In this document: piece after piece, positions 12,712 to 24,200 of the stretch
Numbering within the stretch: the first letter of the stretch is position 1
How the letters are laid out: each line of letters starts with the position of its first letter
From: Glycine soja
Lineage: Eukaryota > Streptophyta > Magnoliopsida > Fabales > Fabaceae
Length of the DNA stretch: 64,000 nt
Direction: 5' to 3'
Assembly: GCF_004193775.1 (NCBI RefSeq)
Contig: NC_041008.1
Span: 45,975,136 to 46,039,135, forward strand
Position numbers and translations under genes: made by a program
Notes under the pieces: model-generated
The model's input: only the letters and a program-made list of their open reading frames with translations
Databases searched by the model: none
Told to the model about the DNA's origin: nothing

Positions 12712-13353
12712 GAAAGCAAGTACTGCTTGGAATTAAAATAACTCAAAATCAAGACAAGTTAAACTTACGGACTGCATGCAGTTTTTTTCTTCGCATATAT
12801 AGATTGCATATTATTTATGTACTTGTAATCCAAAACCATAATTATTTATACTTTATATGAATAAAAAAGGTAATAGTGTACAAGAATTTAATTTTAAATG
12901 ATCGGAAAATATATTTTTCTGACAAGCTAAAAAAAGATTAAATTAAGAATATCTATTTGAGGGAACCCATCCAATTGTATATTGTAATTTACAATCGAAA
13001 AACAAATTATCATAAAATTGTAGTAATGCTTGTAGAAATTTATAATGAACATATTTCTAAGATAAGCTCATCCAGTCTTTGCAGGATTAAAACTACTATT
13101 CAAAGGATCCGGCCCTTACAAATAATTAATTTCTTGTATGACAAATTATAAAATGCCAAATTAACTCATTGATTCTTATTGAAGTGTGTAGTTCAATTTA
13201 TTTTAATAAAAATAATATTCCTTACTTAAAATAAAAATCTCCAAAGTTGTTCCCAGATAAGCATTAAACTAGAGAAATTAACTGCTGAATTACAAAAACA
13301 TTAAAAGACTCAATTCCAATTTAAAGTGCAAAATGTGAAGACTTGCAAGTTGC

Positions 13354-13433
13354 AATAATTAGCATCAGAGACATCTTTTAATGTGTAAATATCAATAATT
13401 AGCATTTGAGACATCTTTTACTGTGTAAATATC
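13354..13433 (+). repeat. Tandem duplication of a 40-bp unit in the KNOX 3' flank
   Basis: Copies at 13354-13393 and 13394-13433 share AATAATTAGCAT, GAGACATCTTTTA and TGTGTAAATATC and differ at only about three positions. The duplication lies 100-180 bp beyond the KNOX stop codon and may fall in the 3' UTR. Confidence 0.8.
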
Positions 13434-13532
13434 GTTACTAATCAGAGTAACATACTTATTATTATATGAATGCCTTGCATTTAGACACAATACATATACT
13501 TTAAGAGCACACAAGCACCAAAACGTTATTTT

Positions 13533-16500
13533 TTAGAGCATTGGGTGGGAGAGATCCATGGGAAAGGGATTGCCCAGAACATTTTCCATGTAGTAGTGTG
13601 GATGGCTTGGATCCACCACCACAAATTGCATGTCCTCTGAAGGCTTCCAGTGCCTCTTCCTTTGATTGATAAACCAGTTGTTAATTTGCTTCTGATCCAG
13701 GCCTGTTGACTCTGCAAGAGCCAGCTTCTGAGATTCCTGTTAATGCATAAATTAATTAAGCATGTAGAATCTTGTAAATTATTCCCCTAAAAACAGCCAT
13801 AACATGTTTCATATATACCGAAAAATAATTGTTGTCAGTTACCAAAGAAAAGAGAGACAGTTTTCCGTATCTCGTTACAATATTTTAAGTAAAACACAAG
13901 ATAAAAGAGAAAGAATGAAGAAGTTAAATGCAGTAGAAAATAAAAGTGTGCAGTTAATTTTATAGTAGTTAAAGGGTAAAATAGATAATTAAAATATAGA
14001 TAAAGGGGTGGTAAAAAACCATCAATTATGACAAGTAGAGAGTAAGATCAATTATTAGGTCCAGTACTCCAGTTGAAAGGTAAAGACTTCTAAATCATTA
14101 TTGTTATAGATTAATATATCACATATGGAAAATAAATTCATAAAATTAACTAGGCAAATATATAGGGTAAAGGAGCACGTTATAGATGCAACATACAGAT
14201 GGGTAAGGCCATTTGTAGTGTCTGCTCCACCATTCAAGTAATTGTTGCCTTGCTTCTTTGGGCAGCTTGCCCTTTTTTCTCTTCTTGGTGAATTCCTGTT
14301 TCAAACTGCCTAGGTATCCACGGTACTTGCGTAAGAGTTGACCTTTCAGTTCTTGGTCCTCTGCCTGCGGATCTATTATGTTGGTCTGAACATCAACATC
14401 TTCAGATGGCCCATTCCTATCAATAGCTTCATTACACGCTGATGATCAAATGAATCAACTATGGTAAGAACCAGAAGTCACTCATAAACTATATTGTAAT
14501 ATATCACAAATTTGAAAACAATGAACAAGGTTTAGATTGCCTAGGAAGGAAAAGGTTTTATTCAAAATAATTCGATTTGTATGTATCTCCTAGAAAGTTA
14601 AAGGTAGGCCATGAACGTATAAATTCCAATAACAAAAAAATATAAAATGCAACTCTTTGATAAATGCAAGGGCAAATATGCCAGTTCAGAGTGAGCCGAA
14701 GAACACTAGAAATAAAGCATTGGAGAAATTACTCTTCCTCCTTCACATTATTCTCCATAAAAAAAATTATTACTAGAGTTATTAATGAATGTAGATGTCA
14801 AAATTCTCCATCGCAAGCGATTCTATATCACTACTAAAAACTTAATGAAGTTAGGCTAGCATATATGTTTATATACCAACCACTACCTCGTACACCGGTT
14901 TAGGGCGCTTTTTATTGCACTAGGGTGTACCATAAGTTAATGTATGACTAAAAGTATAACTTTACATTAATTAGGAAACAACGAACGAAGAACCAAAGTG
15001 AGAATTTAAATTGATGCAATCAAAATTAATCCATTGTTCCTACACAACCTTATTCTTAATAAACACAGTGCCTCCATCTAGACCTTGAGACAGTAGACAC
15101 CACCATTTTCTTCATATATAGTAGTACCAAATACAGTTAGAGAAGAGACCTATGCTCTTTAAATGTGAATGTGTGTACTTCACCAATATAACTTGCCTAA
15201 GGTTACTTTGTCAATCATATTAACCCTAGTCAAGCCAAAAGTAAGATTGATTTTTAGAAGAAACGACACTCATCAGGGCCTTGTAGATACAGCGAAAAGG
15301 GGGTACAAATTGATTTACTTTAAAAAGTTCATAATTAAAGCAAAAACTACACAGCACATTTATCTAAAATCAAACGCAAGACATTGCCATTAGCCATGGA
15401 AGAATTAAAACCATCAAGAAATTAATAGCAACAACAAAAGTAGTAGTAATAATAATAATAATAATAATAATAAATGAATTCTATTGAAAAAGTTTAATAG
15501 TTAAATAACTAGAATAAAAAAATGTCAAAGGTTCCTCTATCCAGATTAAACCGATTAATTGAAACGTGATGAACTACTAAAATAACTGGGGGTCCAAGAA
15601 CATATGAAGATCTGTTCCTTTACATCAACAGAAACACATGCGCTACTTTTGGCTCATACATAATTGGGTCGATGTTCGAGAAAGCTTGGTTATAATCATA
15701 TCCAAGACAGTATACAAAAGTTTCCTACTATTATTCATTGTAGTCATCAACGCTCTAGCAGCAATTTTTTGACATATATTGATGGTTGTCACATTCAATT
15801 GCTAATTTCAATCAGCAATATTAGCACCATGTACATGTAAAAATGGCAGGTAGCCATTCATTTCCAGTTATAGACACACAAATAGGTAGTACCATAATGT
15901 CAAAGACACAATTTTAGTAAGTATGGCAATATGCACTGCACCTGCGGACACAAACACATGTAAAATAATGACAGTACGCATGGATACACTAATTCTGAAA
16001 CTAACAAGGCAACCCAACAAAAACCCATGAATTTATCAGTATATAGAAAGTTTGTTTAGCAAAATCACACGTTGATATATATACATTAAATTGATGGTGA
16101 ATAAATAAAACTCATTTTTGTTTGATAAGATGCGTGTTCATATGCATCCATAAGGACCATAAATTTCATATAGTATTTTATGTTTTCGAACATTGTTTGG
16201 TAAATATCTCCTGCAACTGCCTCAAAGGACCTCTTTTAAGCAACTCGTTTGACTGCACTGAGCATTTGACATTTCCAACTGGACAAAATTACCAACTACC
16301 TCGCAATTAACACTCTTGACTCTTGAGCGCTAGATTAATGAAACCCTAGACTCTCCACTAAACCCCAATTTACATTCCAGCTGCCAGTCCCTCTATCGTT
16401 GGATTCAATTTAAGCATAATTTTTCTTTACCCTCAGATGCAACATCAAGCGACAGAGGGGTAGAGTAGGGTTAAAAACAAATAGGGAAATGCATAGATAA

Positions 16501-18047
16501 GTTATTTGGTAAAGACTTGTATTTGCCAAAAAGAAACCCTGAAATTATGTCAATATCATCAGGGCAAGCAGGAACCACAGAATTTATAAGATGCCAACAA
16601 AAGTTTATTCAATGCACTCACACCAATAAGGAGTGTTATACTCCTACAGATTAGTACCACCCCATCCACATTTTAACAGGAAAAAACACGTTTTGAGAAC
16701 CAAGAAGATATGTTCATACCCATGCTATTCTTTCAAACCTTCTTAAACAACGAAAAGACAGACTAGACAAATAAACACCATTCATAATTCATAATGAAAC
16801 AAAAAGACTGCACTCTAAGAAAAACATATTAACCGTTTTAAAAAAAGAAAAAAAGGCGGATGAAGCACCCGGTTAAATTTTTACAAATTCCACAGAACCT
16901 ACTACATCCTTGAAAACACAGACATGCATGGATATTCAATTAATTGACCCGGTATCAAATAGGCAAATACCAAACAAGAAACATTTAAAGAATAAAAAGT
17001 GTAATAAAAGAAAGTTGGAGAAGAAAGAGGTCATGAATCACCAGTAGTGTCCAAAGAAGAAGAAATAGTGAGAGATTTGAACTGGCACTCGATCCTCTGA
17101 AGAAAGAGCATGGCTTCCTTGAAGGGTTTGGAGAGCTCTTGCTCGTACTTGATCAGCATCTCACAGTAAGCCTCCATGAACTGATCCAGCGCTGGATCCT
17201 CGCCTATGCTGGCTGTTCCACCTGCCATTATCACTGCAGCAGATGCACATGCTTCTTCTAACCTTCCCACCACTTCAGGCGGAGCCCCAACCTGCTAGGT
17301 ACGTCCATCAACTAAATAAATAGCCAAACTAGCCATCTTTTGTCATGTTTGTTCTTCGAAAGGGTTTTTACTTCTACTTCTACTTCAACTTTTTTTTTTC
17401 TTCTTTTAAGATATAATAATAATAGTAGTAGTAGTTTGCACAAGTAACAAGTATGAATGAATGACTTCTTTTAAATAAAATATGAAGAAATTACTTCACA
17501 TGTCACAACTCAGATCCAGTTGAATAAATTAATTAAGCATCGTTTTCAATCACTGGTTGTCTATATTAATCTACTTTTCACCTGAGTGGGGAACGTTGGG
17601 TCAATGGATGTGATGAGCTAAGATTAAGCTCTTTTTTTTTTTCCTTTCCCTCACCTTTTGACAATTGACGTAGGCTGCCAAGAGACGGTGATAGTGAGGA
17701 TGGGCCATGATCTTGGCCTTGACAGCTGAAGAAGGGGAAGAGGAGCTTCCATCGTTGTTGTTGTTGGGGATCTCCATGAAATACCCTAACTCAGTGGCGT
17801 TGGAGTTGTGGTTATTGCGGTTCGGGTGGTGATTATTATTAGTACAAGGCATGGGAAGGAAGAGAGTGTTTGTGTGTTCATTAGGATTGGGATTATTAAG
17901 AATAGGATGATTTAATGGATGATGACCAACATGATGAGAAGTCACTAAAGGCATCATCATCATTGGACAAACCCCACTACTACTTGTATTCTCTCCAAAA
18001 CCCATCCCTTTAGAAGAAATTACACCCTCCATTGCCTCCTCACCCAT
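13533..18047 (-). CDS. STM: Class I KNOX homeobox protein, SHOOT MERISTEMLESS-type
   Basis: Exons read on the minus strand at 18047-17655, 17291-17042, 14438-14197 and 13736-13533, giving 362 residues. Domains in order: a His/Asn-rich N-terminus with [17 protein letters not shown]1 (about 105-150, [20 protein letters not shown] running into VGAPPEVV); KNOX2 (about 165-205, [20 protein letters not shown] then ELSKPFKEA); ELK (about 244-264, [20 protein letters not shown]); and a TALE homeodomain (about 265-328) with the P-Y-P insertion at 292-294 and [13 protein letters not shown] at 316-328. The tail ending [16 protein letters not shown] and the Met-rich start are STM-like rather than BP/KNAT2-like. 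Family role: nuclear transcription factor that keeps shoot meristem cells undifferentiated and pairs with BELL homeoproteins. The first ATG (18047) was chosen; a second in-frame ATG at 18032 would shorten it by five residues. No damage seen. Confidence 0.94.
14439..17041 (-). other. Large (2.6-kb) intron 2 of the KNOX gene
   Basis: Inferred GT-AG intron between the KNOX2 exon and the ELK/homeodomain exon. It carries a (TAA)9 tract at 15447-15473 and otherwise mixed AT-rich sequence with no coding remnant that I recognise. Large introns in class I KNOX genes are known to hold cis-regulatory sequence; whether this one does cannot be read here. Confidence 0.8.
15447..15473 (+). repeat. (TAA)9 microsatellite
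   Basis: Twenty-seven bases of uninterrupted TAA units within the large KNOX intron. Confidence 0.9.
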
Positions 18048-19330
18048 CCACACTCTTGTCCGTTTTCCCTAGCTATTATATCCTACACCACACTAGTTCA
18101 AAATTTGAAGACAAAAACCCTCCTTTCTGTTTTTCCTCACTTTCTACTTTTCTGTTTAGCTCTGAAGATGAGTTACTTCAGGGCACCCCCGGATTTTATG
18201 CTACAAGTTGCAGGCCTTTTTTACATAAAAAATCCAAAACAGTGATCTAGTGCTGTAGTTGTGTGTCTGTTACATGAAGTGGAAGAGGGTTTTTTTTCCC
18301 ACTGTAACTTCCCTGACAAAGTCTGCACAAATTTCCTTGGAAAAACGGGTGTTTAGTCTCTTAAAACTTACTACCACCCACTAGAGCATTCACTAGTGAG
18401 AGGAAAAAAGAAGATGCACGCACGCATAAATAATCTATAACTTGGGTTGTTGAAATAGAAAGAAGAAAGCAGAAAGGAGGGAGGAGAGAGTGGTGGATGC
18501 TGATGTAAATGGTTTGAGGGAATGGTGCAAACAAAGGCTGGGTTTACCTTCCCAATGAAACTCTCCCCCTCGTTTCCTGCAATGCGCCACTGGCAAACAA
18601 AAGCAGGAGAGAGAGAAAGAGAGAGAGAGGAACGATCAAATCGAGGGTGAGCCAACAAGTAAATACTACTGACGATGATAGGTGATGGAATAGAGGAAGA
18701 GGTAGATAACACGGAATCACCCTTCACCTTTGTCCTTTTCTTTACCACTTCAAACTACTATTACCACAGTCATTTTAATTAATTATTTTTAATATACTAC
18801 TATCTAACCATGTAACAAAACCAAGATATAATGGATTAATGGAGTAGTAGCTTTTATTAATTCTTTGCTTTGTCCATATATAATTGAGATTGAGAAGATG
18901 TGTGATGTTGAGTGGGCATGATTATGCATGCTTGCCTTTCTGTGAGTTACAATTCAGTGGCTGTCTATAGCATAGCATAGCATCTAATCTGAGATTATTC
19001 AGTATAGTATAGTATAGAAAAAAGAGCGTCTGCAGTTAAGTAAATAAAGCTGGTAAAGTTAGTGGGACAGTCCGAATGTCTCTTCCTCTCTCTCTGTACG
19101 TAATAATTCTCTCTCTAGTCTCCTAGCATTATAGGTTATGTCCCTCAGGCTTATTCATTCATAATACCAAATAAAGACGTATATGGCACCGTGGCCAAAT
19201 CAGCTCCATCAGCTTCTGCTTCTGGTTTTGTTCGCACTGTTGCTCCCCGTTTTAATTGCCCCAACCCCACTTGCTCATCCATCCTTTTTTTCCATTGTAG
19301 CAAGTGCGTATACGAATTATGAATAATTAT
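18048..19330 (-). promoter_or_regulatory. KNOX 5' flank: leader and proximal promoter region
   Basis: Less AT-rich than its surroundings up to about 18750, as expected for leader sequence. A GA-rich tract lies at about 18600-18636 (read CT-rich on the gene's strand). BASIC PENTACYSTEINE proteins bind GA repeats and are reported to regulate class I KNOX genes, so this is a plausible but unproven regulatory site. Short repeats of GCATA (about 18968-18983) and GTATA (about 19000-19016) follow. More CT-rich tracts occur at 19080-19125. Open frames here are low-complexity artefacts. Confidence 0.4.
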
Positions 19331-19842
19331 ATTTATAACATTTTTTATCTTTTCCTTTCCTAATTATATTAGTTATTGCATTATTTGCATATATTTTATG
19401 GATAAAAAATATTTTTATCCTTAATCTTTTTTTAATTGATCTTTATTTAACTTTATTTTTTTGTTTGGCTTTTGTACTTGTGGCCATGTTTTTCTTTTAA
19501 ATGACAACATAACAGTTAATTTTTAATTATATAAAAAATTTCGAGGTAGCTTGCTTGGCAAAATCATTTAAAATGTGTTTGATTATTTTTGGAGGCTAAA
19601 ATTGTTAAAAATTACTTTCTTAAATTCCTAATTGTGAGTCCCTCGCTTTTAATTTAAATATTTTTTATCTATTTTTTTTAACTAAATCACCTTTTTTTCC
19701 TTTTTATTTTTTATTATTTTTATCTTTTTCTTTTCTTTTCACATATTCTTTTGCATTTTCCTCTTTTCTTTTCTCACAACCAAACCATAAATTAATCCCC
19801 AACTTCAAGCCACACTTCAATTCTTCTATCTTCTCTGGCAGA

Positions 19843-20034
19843 ATGGATCTTACCCTAGAGGAGCTTCAATTTCTGAACATCCCTGACATTCTACGAGAAT
19901 CAATCTCGTTTCCTAAGAGGTCTCTAAAGACATTTTATCTCATCACTCTAACTCTAATCTACCCTGGTTTGCGATTCTAGCTCACTCCCTCCTCACACAT
20001 CCTCTCATATTGCAACAATCCCTAAAAATTGTAT
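19843..20034 (+). pseudogene. Frameshifted N-terminal fragment of a plant multi-pass membrane protein family
   Basis: From ATG 19843 the frame reads MDLTLEELQFLNIPDILRES, then ISFPKRSLKTFYLITLTLI, and hits TAG at 19978. The next frame continues the family pattern as FAILAHSLLTHPLILQQS, so one net frameshift lies near 19965. The pattern matches, from memory, the start of a conserved plant membrane-protein family sometimes annotated as polyadenylate-binding protein 1-B-binding protein. The transmembrane remainder of the family is not recognisable downstream. A CT-rich leader-like stretch precedes the ATG. Most likely a captured or decayed gene piece. Confidence 0.6.
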
Positions 20035-21115
20035 AATCACGTACATGTCATGGCCCGACAACAACACCCTTGTGCGAATGATGCTGATTTCGTGTTACAA
20101 AATCGAGCCACTGGTGATTTTGCATTGTAAAAACACTGCTGGAAAAATCACCCTCACAAAATGTGACTGCCACATCATCTTTAAAGTTGCTCTTGACCGT
20201 AACAACTAAAACCATCATCAAAAAATACTTTAAGAGTAAGAACAGTCAAATAAAAGTTTATTAAAAATAAAATTTGTCTACTTAGTTTTACCCTTTCCAC
20301 TTTTTTTTTAACTATACTCAAATCCAACTAAAATGTAAAAGACGATTATATTTCCCCCCAGATTACAAATATTATTCTAATTTGTTCATTTTACAAAAAA
20401 GAATTTATTTATATTTATTTGTTTAATTTAAAAAACACTAAATATTATTATTTAATTATATTGTCATCAAAATAATATTATATAAATATCAAATTATAAA
20501 AAGGTGACATTAAAAAATCACAAATAATTTTAATATACATAAAAACATTAAGAGGGAACGTTTTTTTTTTTTTTATAAATGTATATCCTTCCCTCTCTTT
20601 CCATTTTGATAATTTTCTTATGTTACAAACAAAGTGTGTTATGACAGAAAGAGTGGCTACCCTAAACTCTCTTCATTTTCTTCTATAAATTCATACTTAT
20701 ACAATTTTAGAAAAAGTGTTTTTTACGTGGTATTTTATATAAGATTTTTTGTGTAATTAAATTCTTTTTATGAGTGAGATTCTTGCATTTATAGGAATTT
20801 TTTTAAAATATGTTTGAATATTATTTAACTTACTTATAAGTTTAATCATCTTCAGTTACAATAGAAAGGTATTGTTCTCACTTATGAAGGTGAAAAAGGT
20901 CTTATGTTCATTTATTAATTTACAAATTATTCAAACAATATTTTATATCAAAATATTTTTATTCCATCTATTAAATAAATAAAAGTTGTATTCTCATATC
21001 ACTTTCTTAAAAATGTTAACAATATGTCACCATATTTTATTTTGAGATAGCTCATAATTGGTTCTTAAATGTGATACTTCGGATAACTTTCATCTCTGAA
21101 TGTTATTTAGTCTCC

Positions 21116-21297
21116 AAATTGTTAAATATCTTCATTTTTTAGTTCTTTCGTCAACTGCAGCAGAGAGAGATTATGAGAAAATTAAAGGTTGATAGATAAA
21201 ATAAAAAGTAAAGATATTTAACAATTTAGAAGAGAGATTATGTGAAAAATGTTGATAGATGAACTAATTAAAAGTAAAGATATTTAACAATTTAGAT
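21116..21297. repeat. Short direct plus inverted repeat cluster
   Basis: AAAGTAAAGATATTTAACAA and the following TTTAGA occur twice in direct orientation (near 21207-21232 and 21270-21295). An inverted copy (AAATTGTTAAATATCTTC) occurs near 21116-21135. This gives a potential stem with a loop of over 100 nt. It looks like the wreck of a small fold-back element. Confidence 0.5.
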
Positions 21298-24200
21298 ATT
21301 AAATTGCGCAAATGAAATATTATGAGACAAAAGTTACGCAAAATATACACATACACACACAAATAAAGATAAAATATAAGAAAATAAAAAGTATTAATAT
21401 TAGAGTATGCAATAGTATATAAGGATATCCACACTTTAACTAAACAAAAATATATCAATATGTTAATTACATAAAAAAAATTGTCCGAGATTTTTAGCCA
21501 CTCCAAATTTTTTTTATTCAAATTCTGCCACTGGATTGGATATAGAACACTCAGGATGTCATTTGGCGGTATATTATATAATTTTAATGTTATGATTGCA
21601 AAATTGTAGACAATGTTTAGGGTCCTTCATAATCACACAGTTCAACTCCGGATTTTTTTTTTTAAAGTTTAACTTAAATTTATCTCATCTGAATTTTTGA
21701 CGAAATTATTTATATGAATCTTAATTTAACTCCACTACTAGAACATCTTTAAAAGAAAGTGTTGAATTTATATATGTTAAAACTAAGCACCAGTTCTTGA
21801 CGAGTTTCAGTATTAGAGGAGGAGAAGGCAGCTTTCACGTGTAATAAGAACCATTCTTTTACAAGAAGGGGTTCTTAAACACTAACGAAATAACTAATAT
21901 AGCTACGTACTGTAACAACGAGAGTAGTATCAACAACAAATTAAGAAGGAAAATAACAATTCACAGAGTCCACCCTCTGCTGTCCCTGGCGTCTGATTTT
22001 TTCTTGAAAAGATGATCCCTGTGATCCTCGAGCACCAGTCCTCTGTTGGAATCCACTTCCTAACTTGCATCTTTCAATTTTGTTTCAATATTTTTTTTAT
22101 ATAAATACTTATAAGAGAAAAAGTAAAAATACAAAAAAATCATTAGGTTTTCTAAAGAATTGGTTTTAATTTATGAGTAAAGTTTTTGTTTTTATTTTAT
22201 TTCTTCTCTTTGTAAATACTGATGACAAAACTTATTCAAACAACATCCTCGTATACCTCCTCCACGTCTCCACTGCCTGCAAGACTAGAGCAAGCTTGCA
22301 AAGCTGAAAGGACAAAGGTACGTGGGTGAAGAAACGTGGAAAAAGGATTGCTTGAACATCTGTGAAAGCACTGCATGAAAAAAGAATGGAAACCAACGGT
22401 CATAAATGATAAAATAGATCCAAAAAACTGTTTTTTTTTTTTCTTATAAATATTCTCTTCCGATGGGACTTTTGTTCAAAACATTATTGAATACGAAATT
22501 GAATTAAACTCTTTTTTTCTAACAAAGATTCACACCTTAATTTATTGAGTTAGGAGGGACTAACCCTTATTGCTATACCCAAGCTCCCATAATACGAAAT
22601 AAATCATTTTTGTAATAGAGAATTAAATAGCTCAATTTTTTAATGTTAAAAATAAAATAGTGTGGATATACCTATGCTTTTTTACCGTTAAAAATGTTTT
22701 ATATTTTAACTATATATTATCTTTTTTTAAAATAATTTATTGATTTTAAAATAAAATATAAATGAGTTTCTTTTTTGACTAAAAAATATAAATGAGTTAA
22801 TATCTAAGTTAAACAAAAAAAATATATAAAAAAGTATATTGTTAAAATTCTTAAAATTGATGGGTATAATTTTATCCACAAAAAGGAAATCAAATAACTT
22901 GAATTTAGTTTACCATTAGATATTTATGCTCACGAGTTAACCTAAGTTTTTGACAGTATAAAAATTCTGACATTATATATCCATAAGAATGAAGAAGCTT
23001 TGATCTTAACCAACCAGTAGGTAGAAGTATTGTCTTTCACGATAAATATGTTAAAAGACACTTGTCATGACTAAAACCTAAACAATTAAATTCTTTTAAT
23101 CAAAAGCTTATTCACCAAACGAAGGTGATGAACATCATCTAAAATGAGAAACCAAGTGTTTTTTCAATTTTTTATATCATGTTATTTATATGAAATATTT
23201 ATTAATTTTATCGATGATTAACTAATATCTATTAGAAAATTTAATTGAACATTTTTTATGAGATTTTTATCTTTTAATTACGTTTTTTTATTTATAAAAT
23301 TTAAACTTAAAATCTTACTTAACAAAATTGATTTCGATATCAGTCGCATCAACGGTGACGCTTTTGCAATTTGATTCACAAGTGTCCAAGTTTCTATAAC
23401 CAAAGCTCTAAACTAGAGTAAGAACTTGATATATGGATAGAAACTATATATGTATTGAGATTAGTTGTGATACCAGAATTTTATATAATTTTTTTATATT
23501 CAGCTAAATAAGTCGAGTGAAATTCAACTTGTTTCCCTTCATTTATTTGCTCTTTATCTAAATCTTTATATACTTTCTACTCATTTTCTATTTATTGTTT
23601 TTTATCCCACTTCTTTCTCTCTCTTTTTTTTCCTCATGTACAGACAAAGTTTAGTTACAGTTACATTAAATACAAGGTCTAGGGCCAAAAATAGTTTCTA
23701 AGATTTTTGGCAGCTTCCCATTTTGCGCGTGTTCCATGTTTTATGGCTTTATTTATTCTGCGTGGTATTAATCTTATTTGTCACTATATCGTCTTTTGTA
23801 AGAGCTGCCCAAGATGTAATTATTAATGGTTCCTACTTCCTATCCCAGCTATATATATGCATGTCTTTTTGTCATCCATGATGAAACTTTTGCAAACGAA
23901 TAGACAAGGAAAAAAGCAGACAAGTTTTCAAGAGAAAACATGGATAAACACAAATAATGGAAGGAAATTAACAGGAAAAAAAACAACAGAAATATCAATT
24001 AGGACAAACAAGGCCTGAATAAGGTAACTTGGAGCGGATTTAATTTTATTTATTTTCATATTACATTAACATACAGTTACCTTGTTCGCGCACAATGTTA
24101 TTATTGATTTACTAAATGTAAAGATAGAAAGTAGTTTTCCTCGCTCTACATAATGTGTCATTCATGCATCGTGTCCATTTACGTAATACGGACCTTGCAG

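Larger units (their letters stand above)
10754..13532. other. Intergenic region between subtilase (upstream side) and KNOX gene (downstream side)
   Basis: About 2.8 kb. It should hold the subtilase promoter near 10754-11100 and the KNOX 3' end near 13300-13532. It also holds a short less AT-rich stretch (12065-12295), the perfect inverted repeat at 12358-12711 and a 40-bp tandem duplication at 13354-13433. The rest is AT-rich with no gene that I recognise. Confidence 0.6.

Noticed and set aside
18371..18748. Minus-strand 125-codon frame upstream of the KNOX gene
   Set aside because: Low-complexity Ser/Leu/Pro peptide from a GA/CT-rich leader region with no family resemblance; more likely untranslated leader or promoter.
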